This document shows positions 59,131 through 64,000 of a DNA stretch of 64,000 bases, in pieces. The position numbers and the translations under genes were made by a program. Position 1 is the first letter of the stretch. Every line of letters begins with the position of its first letter. Origin of the DNA: Poa pratensis (lineage: Eukaryota > Streptophyta > Magnoliopsida > Poales > Poaceae). Location of the stretch: positions 136,428,542-136,492,541 of the forward strand of contig CAMZMU010000041.1 in the NCBI GenBank assembly GCA_947311845.1, given 5' to 3'. The notes under the pieces are model-generated. The model was not told where the DNA came from. It made no database searches and was given only the letters and a program-made list of their open reading frames with translations.

Positions 59131-62100
59131 ATGGCTTCCCATATTGTTGGATACCCTCGCATGGGCCCCAAGAGGGAGCTCAAGTTTGCCTTGGAGTCTT
59201 TCTGGGATGGGAAGAGCAGCGCTGAGGATTTGGAGAAGGTTGCCACCGACCTCAGGGCCAGCATCTGGAAGCAGATGTCAGAGGCTGGGATTAAGTACAT
59301 TCCCAGCAACACCTTCTCATACTATGACCAGGTGCTTGACACAACTGCCATGCTTGGTGCTGTCCCGGACCGCTACTCTTGGACTGGTGGTGAGATTGGT
59401 CACAACACCTACTTCTCAATGGCCAGGGGCAATGCCACTGTCCCTGCTATGGAGATGACCAAGTGGTTTGACACCAACTAGTAAGCCAATCCGCATCTCT
59501 TGAAGCTTACCAGTTACCAGATGTGACTTTTTACGGGGGTATTGGTCATACAGTTTTGCTCACTGGCGCTCTTACTTTTTTACAGTCACTTCATCGTACC
59601 TGAATTGGGCCCACAAACCAAGTTCTCATATGCTTCACACAAGGCTGTCTCTGAATACAAGGAGGCAAAGGCGGTATGTTGCTTCGACCACAGCATTGTC
59701 CTGGTCAATTCTAGTTTAATCCATTATCAACTTTTCATAGTAGTTTGCTTGCATGTATGATATAGTACTGCACACAGAAAAGTTTCTCACCTGTACTACT
59801 ATATCTGTGCTTGTTAGCTAAAATCCAATTCCAGAGTCCTAGTTTAGTCTGTCTAGCTTTGCTAGTTAAACCACATGGTTTCCTCTATTGGTTCGATGTT
59901 CTTTGGTTGAAATAGAGTCTTTAATGACTCTTGAATGAAGTGTATCACGTCTCTTGTCTATCCATATGGCATATCGACAATGCAATTAAACAACTATTTA
60001 TTTTGCAATCTATATTTCAAGGGATAGTCTTGGAACAAACATATTTTGCTATCATGCAGAGAATTATGCATTAATGTCTGCATACTTGACAAAATAGGGA
60101 ACTTCAGTTCAAGGATCTTAGATTGGTGTTACTTTCTTCACTTTGTTTTCAGAAAACACATTTTGCGACAATTTTGTAAGTTTATGATTTCATTATCTGG
60201 GATCTTTGGTTGCTTAATTGCTGATTAATTTGTGTTGAGCAGACTCAACACAGAATTATCCTCTTATTCTGTGTTGCATAATGGTAGTGATACAGTAGGA
60301 CCCTCTCTTGTCTATTCAGTGATGATTATGTTTACCCTGGAAGAGAAGCGGGTTGCCATGTTTTTGTATTACTAAAATGATGATGTCTGCTTGCTAAATG
60401 TTCTTACTTCCATGCAGCTTGGTGTTGACACTGTTCCAGTGCTTGTTGGACCAGTCTCATACTTGCTGCTCTCTAAGGCAGCGAAGGGTGTGGAGAAATC
60501 ATTCTCTCTTCTTTCACTCCTTGGTAGCATTCTTCCCATCTACAAGTAAGCATCGACTAAAGCAAGCAACTTAGTTTGTTATAACTTGAATCTTCAGTTG
60601 ATAATTCCATATATTATATAATTGCAGGGAGGTTGTTGCTGAGCTGAAGGCAGCTGGTGCTTCATGGATTCAGTTTGATGAGCCCACCCTTGTTAAGGAC
60701 CTTGCTGCTCACGAATTGGCTGCATTTTCTTCGGCATATGCCGAACTTGAGTCGTCACTCTCTGGATTAAATGTACTTATTGAGACATACTTTGCTGATG
60801 TTCCGGCTGAATCCTACAAGTATGTTTCTCTAGTGCTAATAACTATGTGTTTCAAGTTTTACTTTTGAGATAACAAGGTAGTAATTTTTTTGTAACCACA
60901 GGACCCTGACATCATTGAGCGGTGTGACTGCCTATGGGTTTGATCTTGTCCGCGGAATTAAGACACTTGATCTTGTCAAGAGTGTGGGTATCCCATCTGG
61001 AAAGTACTTATTTGCTGGTGTTGTAGATGGACGGAACATTTGGGCTGATAATCTTGCTGCATCTCTCAGCACTCTTCAGTCTCTTGAGGCTGTTGTTGGC
61101 AAGGGTATGAATTACACCCTATATTTATTATTTACTACCTCTGGTCACAATTTAGGTCGTTTTCAATCAGGGACGGAGCCAGGATTAGCAGAAGGAGGGG
61201 GCCAAATGAACACTAAATTATTTGGAGGGGTCCATGTAGTCAATTTCTCACAAATTTAGGGGTCAAAAAACATATTATATAGGGGGTTTTCACAAAAAAA
61301 TCCAGCATAGGGGGGTGGGCATGGCCCCTGTTTGTTATCCATTGCCATTGCTTTCCTTTCTGTATCCAACAATTATGAATACATTCTTCCAGACAAGCTT
61401 GTGGTGTCCACCTCCTGCTCGCTGATGCACACTGCTGTTGATCTTGTCAACGAGACTAAACTTGACAGTGAGATCAAGTCATGGCTTGCATTTGCTGCCC
61501 AAAAGGTGGTTGAGGTGAATGCGCTTGGCAAGGCTTTGGCTGGTATAACGGATGAGGTATTCTATTCTTTTTTACTGTACTTCGCTGCTTTGTACCACTT
61601 TAATTGGAACTGTTAAGTGACTTTACTGACATGTAATTTTGAACATTATCAATTGCAGGCTTACTTTGCAGCCAATGCTGCTGCTCAGGCCTCAAGGAAA
61701 ACGTCACCCAGAGTGAACAATGAGGAAGTTCAGAAGGCCGTAAGTCCATTGAGCTTCAGTCCTTCCGACAAATTATTAACAGCTTGCACCTGCCAAATTA
61801 TTAACAGCAAGTACATTTCTTACAGGCTGCTGCTTTGAAGGGCTCTGACCACCGCCGTGCTACCACTGTTTCTGCTAGACTAGACGCTCAGCAGAAGAAG
61901 CTCAACCTTCCTGTCCTTCCGACAACCACAATCGGTTCATTCCCTCAGACAATGGACCTCAGGAGGGTCCGCCGTGAGTACAAGGCGAAGAAGTGAGTGC
62001 TCCTACAAATACTTCCCATTTTATATTTTGTGTATTTTTTATTCAAAATTTGTGTCACTGCAGAATCACTGAGGAAGCGTATGTCAGTGCTATCAAGGAA

Positions 62101-63430
62101 GAAATTAGCAAGGTTGTCAAGATCCAAGAGGAGCTTGACATTGATGTGCTTGTGCATGGAGAGCCTGAGGTGAGCAGCGTAACTAATATTGTTTGCTGTA
62201 GACTAATTTGCAAGATGCTCTTTTGGACTCACTGCAATGAAGATATATCTGTCTACGGATTTGTTTAAGCAGATATTGGTTTCAGCATATTGTTCTTTGG
62301 AAATGAAGCATTTGCTCATTTTTGTGACTTCATTTCTATGTTTATTTCAGAGAAATGACATGGTCGAGTACTTCGGTGAGCAATTATCTGGTTTTGCGTT
62401 TACCGCCAACGGATGGGTGCAATCTTATGGATCACGCTGTGTGAAGCCGCCGATCATCTATGGTGATGTCAGCCGCCCCAACGCCATGACAGTTTTCTGG
62501 TCCAAGATGGCTCAGAGCATGACCCCTCGCCCAATGAAGGGAATGTTGACCGGTCCAGTCACAATCCTTAACTGGTCTTTTGTCAGGAACGACCAGCCAA
62601 GGTTGATAGTGCTCCCTAGCTTCTTAAATCAATTTTGATAGCTTTCACGTGGATGTGTTTTAACTGCTTTATGGGTATGCCACTTTTTCACAGGTTTGAG
62701 ACATGCTACCAGATTGCTCTTGCCATCAAGAAGGAGGTCGAGGATCTCGAAGCTGGTGGTATTCAGGTTTGTATATCAGCTTTCTTTGTCTTGTCATCAT
62801 ACCACCAATGCGTCCATGTGGCATGTGTAAGAACACTCTTTGGACATTTGCAGGTGATCCAGATCGATGAGGCTGCTCTAAGAGAGGGTCTGCCACTGCG
62901 CAAGTCCGAGCACGCTTTCTACTTGGACTGGGCTGTCCACTCATTCAGAATCACTAACTGCGGTGTAAAGGACACCACTCAGGTAATCTTCTTTAACTGT
63001 CATGAGATATTCAGGAATCTTTCTTAGGATCACCCTGATTGATCTTTTTTCCCCTGGGCAGATCCACACTCACATGTGCTACTCTAACTTCAACGACATC
63101 ATCCACTCCATCATTAACATGGACGCTGATGTCATCACCATTGAGAACTCCCGGTCCGATGAGAAGCTCCTCTCCGTCTTCCGCGAGGGTGTGACATACG
63201 GAGCTGGCATTGGCCCTGGTGTCTATGACATCCACTCTCCCAGGATCCCCACCTCAGAGGAGATTGCTGACCGCGTCAACAAGATGCTTGCCGTGCTTGA
63301 CACCAACATCCTGTGGGTGAACCCTGACTGCGGTCTCAAGACCCGCAAGTACGCCGAGGTGATGCCTGCCCTTACCAACATGGTTACTGCTGCCAAGCTC
63401 ATCCGCACCCAGCTCGCCAGCACAAAGTGA
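59131..63430 (+). CDS. Cobalamin-independent methionine synthase (MetE type)
   Basis: Thirteen coding exons: 59131-59480, 59586-59673, 60418-60545, 60628-60819, 60902-61104, 61393-61556, 61659-61739, 61826-61992, 62064-62169, 62351-62601, 62694-62766, 62854-62982, 63062-63430. All junctions are GT-AG and in phase, giving 2,301 nt and 766 residues, the normal plant length. It begins [18 protein letters not shown]. The C-terminal barrel has the zinc ligands H648 and C650 ([10 protein letters not shown]), E672 ([10 protein letters not shown]) and C734 (NPDCGLKTR). The enzyme moves a methyl group from 5-methyltetrahydrofolate-triglutamate to homocysteine, making methionine for protein and S-adenosylmethionine. 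There is no transit peptide, so it is the cytosolic form. No lesion was seen; the gene looks fully active and probably highly expressed. Confidence 0.97.
61168..61330. mobile_element. Possible hAT-like MITE in intron 5 of methionine synthase
   Basis: The left end is CAGGGACGGAGCC and the right end GGGCATGGCCCCTG; the outer bases CAGGG and CCCTG are inverted. Flanking octamers TTTTCAAT and TTTGTTAT agree at 5 of 8 positions, so the duplication is doubtful. The interior is G-rich and non-coding. Confidence 0.5.
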
Positions 63431-63777
63431 ACAGCCTGATAGCACCTCCTATTGATATGTTGGAACAGAGCGCCAACTGAGCCATTTGTTTCGAATAATC
63501 TTGGTCTTATCATACCCCCGGTGTTTGGTTAGATTAGTCGTGTTACATACACTGGTACATGTTGTATTCTATGTTTGGTGGGTTTTTCCTTTTTCGTCTT
63601 TTCAGACTGTTGTCTGGAGCATGTGTGTTACAGTTATAAACAGAGTTGAAAAATGCAGTCGTTCGTTGCATCGTTCAGTTTCTCCACTGCAATCCTTCAA
63701 TCCGGAACTTGTCTCCTTATTTACAGATCTCTTCCCTTATGCACAGGTTACATCACGGACAATTTTTTACTCATGCT
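63431..63777. other. Shared 3' region of two convergent genes
   Basis: Methionine synthase 3' untranslated region on the plus strand and that of the tail-anchored gene on the minus strand; only about 350 bp separate the two stop codons. Confidence 0.6.
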
Positions 63778-64000
63778 TCACAGTGCACACAGCACGCCGA
63801 CTCCAACCAGCGCAAGGATGAGAACAACAAAGCCGAGAACATGCAGAGGCCTAATCTTTTGCCACCACCTCTTGTTCTTGCCTGTGTCATCATCATCCCC
63901 ATCTGGTTCCACAGCGGTTGCATCAGCACCACCATCAGTTCTTGACGCATCTTGTGTGACAATCTCCTCCTGTATTGTCACCTTGGTCTCCTCCGGCTCC
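63778..64000 (-). CDS. C-terminal end of a tail-anchored membrane protein (partial)
   Basis: The minus-strand frame is open from the right edge to TGA at 63,778, so the start lies outside. The visible 73 residues are acidic (EPEETKV, then DGDDDDTGKN), then a basic, aromatic patch (KRWWQKIRP) and a 22-residue hydrophobic helix that ends the protein (LHVLGFVVLILALVGVGV). A single C-terminal helix preceded by basic residues and no lumenal tail is the layout of a tail-anchored protein of the ER or another membrane. The family is not recognised. Confidence 0.65.
   Translation of the reverse strand, partial: EPEETKVTIQEEIVTQDASRTDGGADATAVEPDGDDDDTGKNKRWWQKIRPLHVLGFVVLILALVGVGVLCAL

Noticed and set aside
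61168..61330. Confident hAT element in methionine synthase intron 5
   Set aside because: Downgraded: the outer bases are inverted, but the flanking octamers match at only 5 of 8 positions, so it is listed at moderate confidence only.

Overview
This is a plant nuclear sequence from a grass, most likely a Pooideae/Triticeae relative (wheat, barley, rye or a close kin). The evidence is the GC-rich single-exon genes with G/C third positions, a LARD-type retrotransposon with about 5.2 kb LTRs of the kind described from barley, a CACTA element with TNP2-type transposase remains, Stowaway MITEs, a Helitron, and a cobalamin-independent methionine synthase in 13 coding exons. No family name was checked against a database.

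Layout. From 1 to 28,735 lies a Russian-doll transposon nest. The outermost layer is a CACTA element on the minus strand. Its terminus is at 28,735, its decayed TNP2-type transposase at 24,685-27,640, the first part of its second gene at 1-345, and its other end lies beyond the left edge. Inside it sits a Ty3/gypsy (Tat-like) element at 1,306-24,346 with two 516-bp LTRs. It carries gag plus protease on the plus strand, no recognisable reverse transcriptase, RNase H or integrase, a striking array of 11 covarying inverted repeats, and a spliced gene on the opposite strand. That antisense gene is itself split by a LARD-like element at 7,826-21,833 (LTRs of 5,245 and 5,241 bp, 3.5 kb interior) flanked by a perfect 5-bp target duplication. 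LTR divergence (about 1% for the outer element, about 0.1-0.2% for the LARD) agrees with the nesting order.

From 28.7 to 64 kb is the gene-bearing part: a VAPYRIN-like MSP/ankyrin-repeat protein (32,266-33,936), a two-pore potassium channel with two EF-hands (40,868-41,953), a FAR1-related (FRS) transposase-derived regulator in three exons with a one-base frameshift (49,563-55,863), methionine synthase (CDS 59,131-63,430, with a 5'-UTR intron), and the C-terminal end of a convergent tail-anchored membrane protein at the right edge. Between the genes lie a local threefold repeat, two Stowaway-type MITEs, a decayed PIF/Harbinger element, a LINE remnant, a non-autonomous Helitron with canonical ends (44,054-47,679) and hAT-like MITEs.

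The plant genes are unrelated in function and show no operon-like organisation. The most unusual feature is the gypsy element: a gag-protease element without pol, with an antisense spliced gene and a phased dyad-repeat array placed where pol would be expected.
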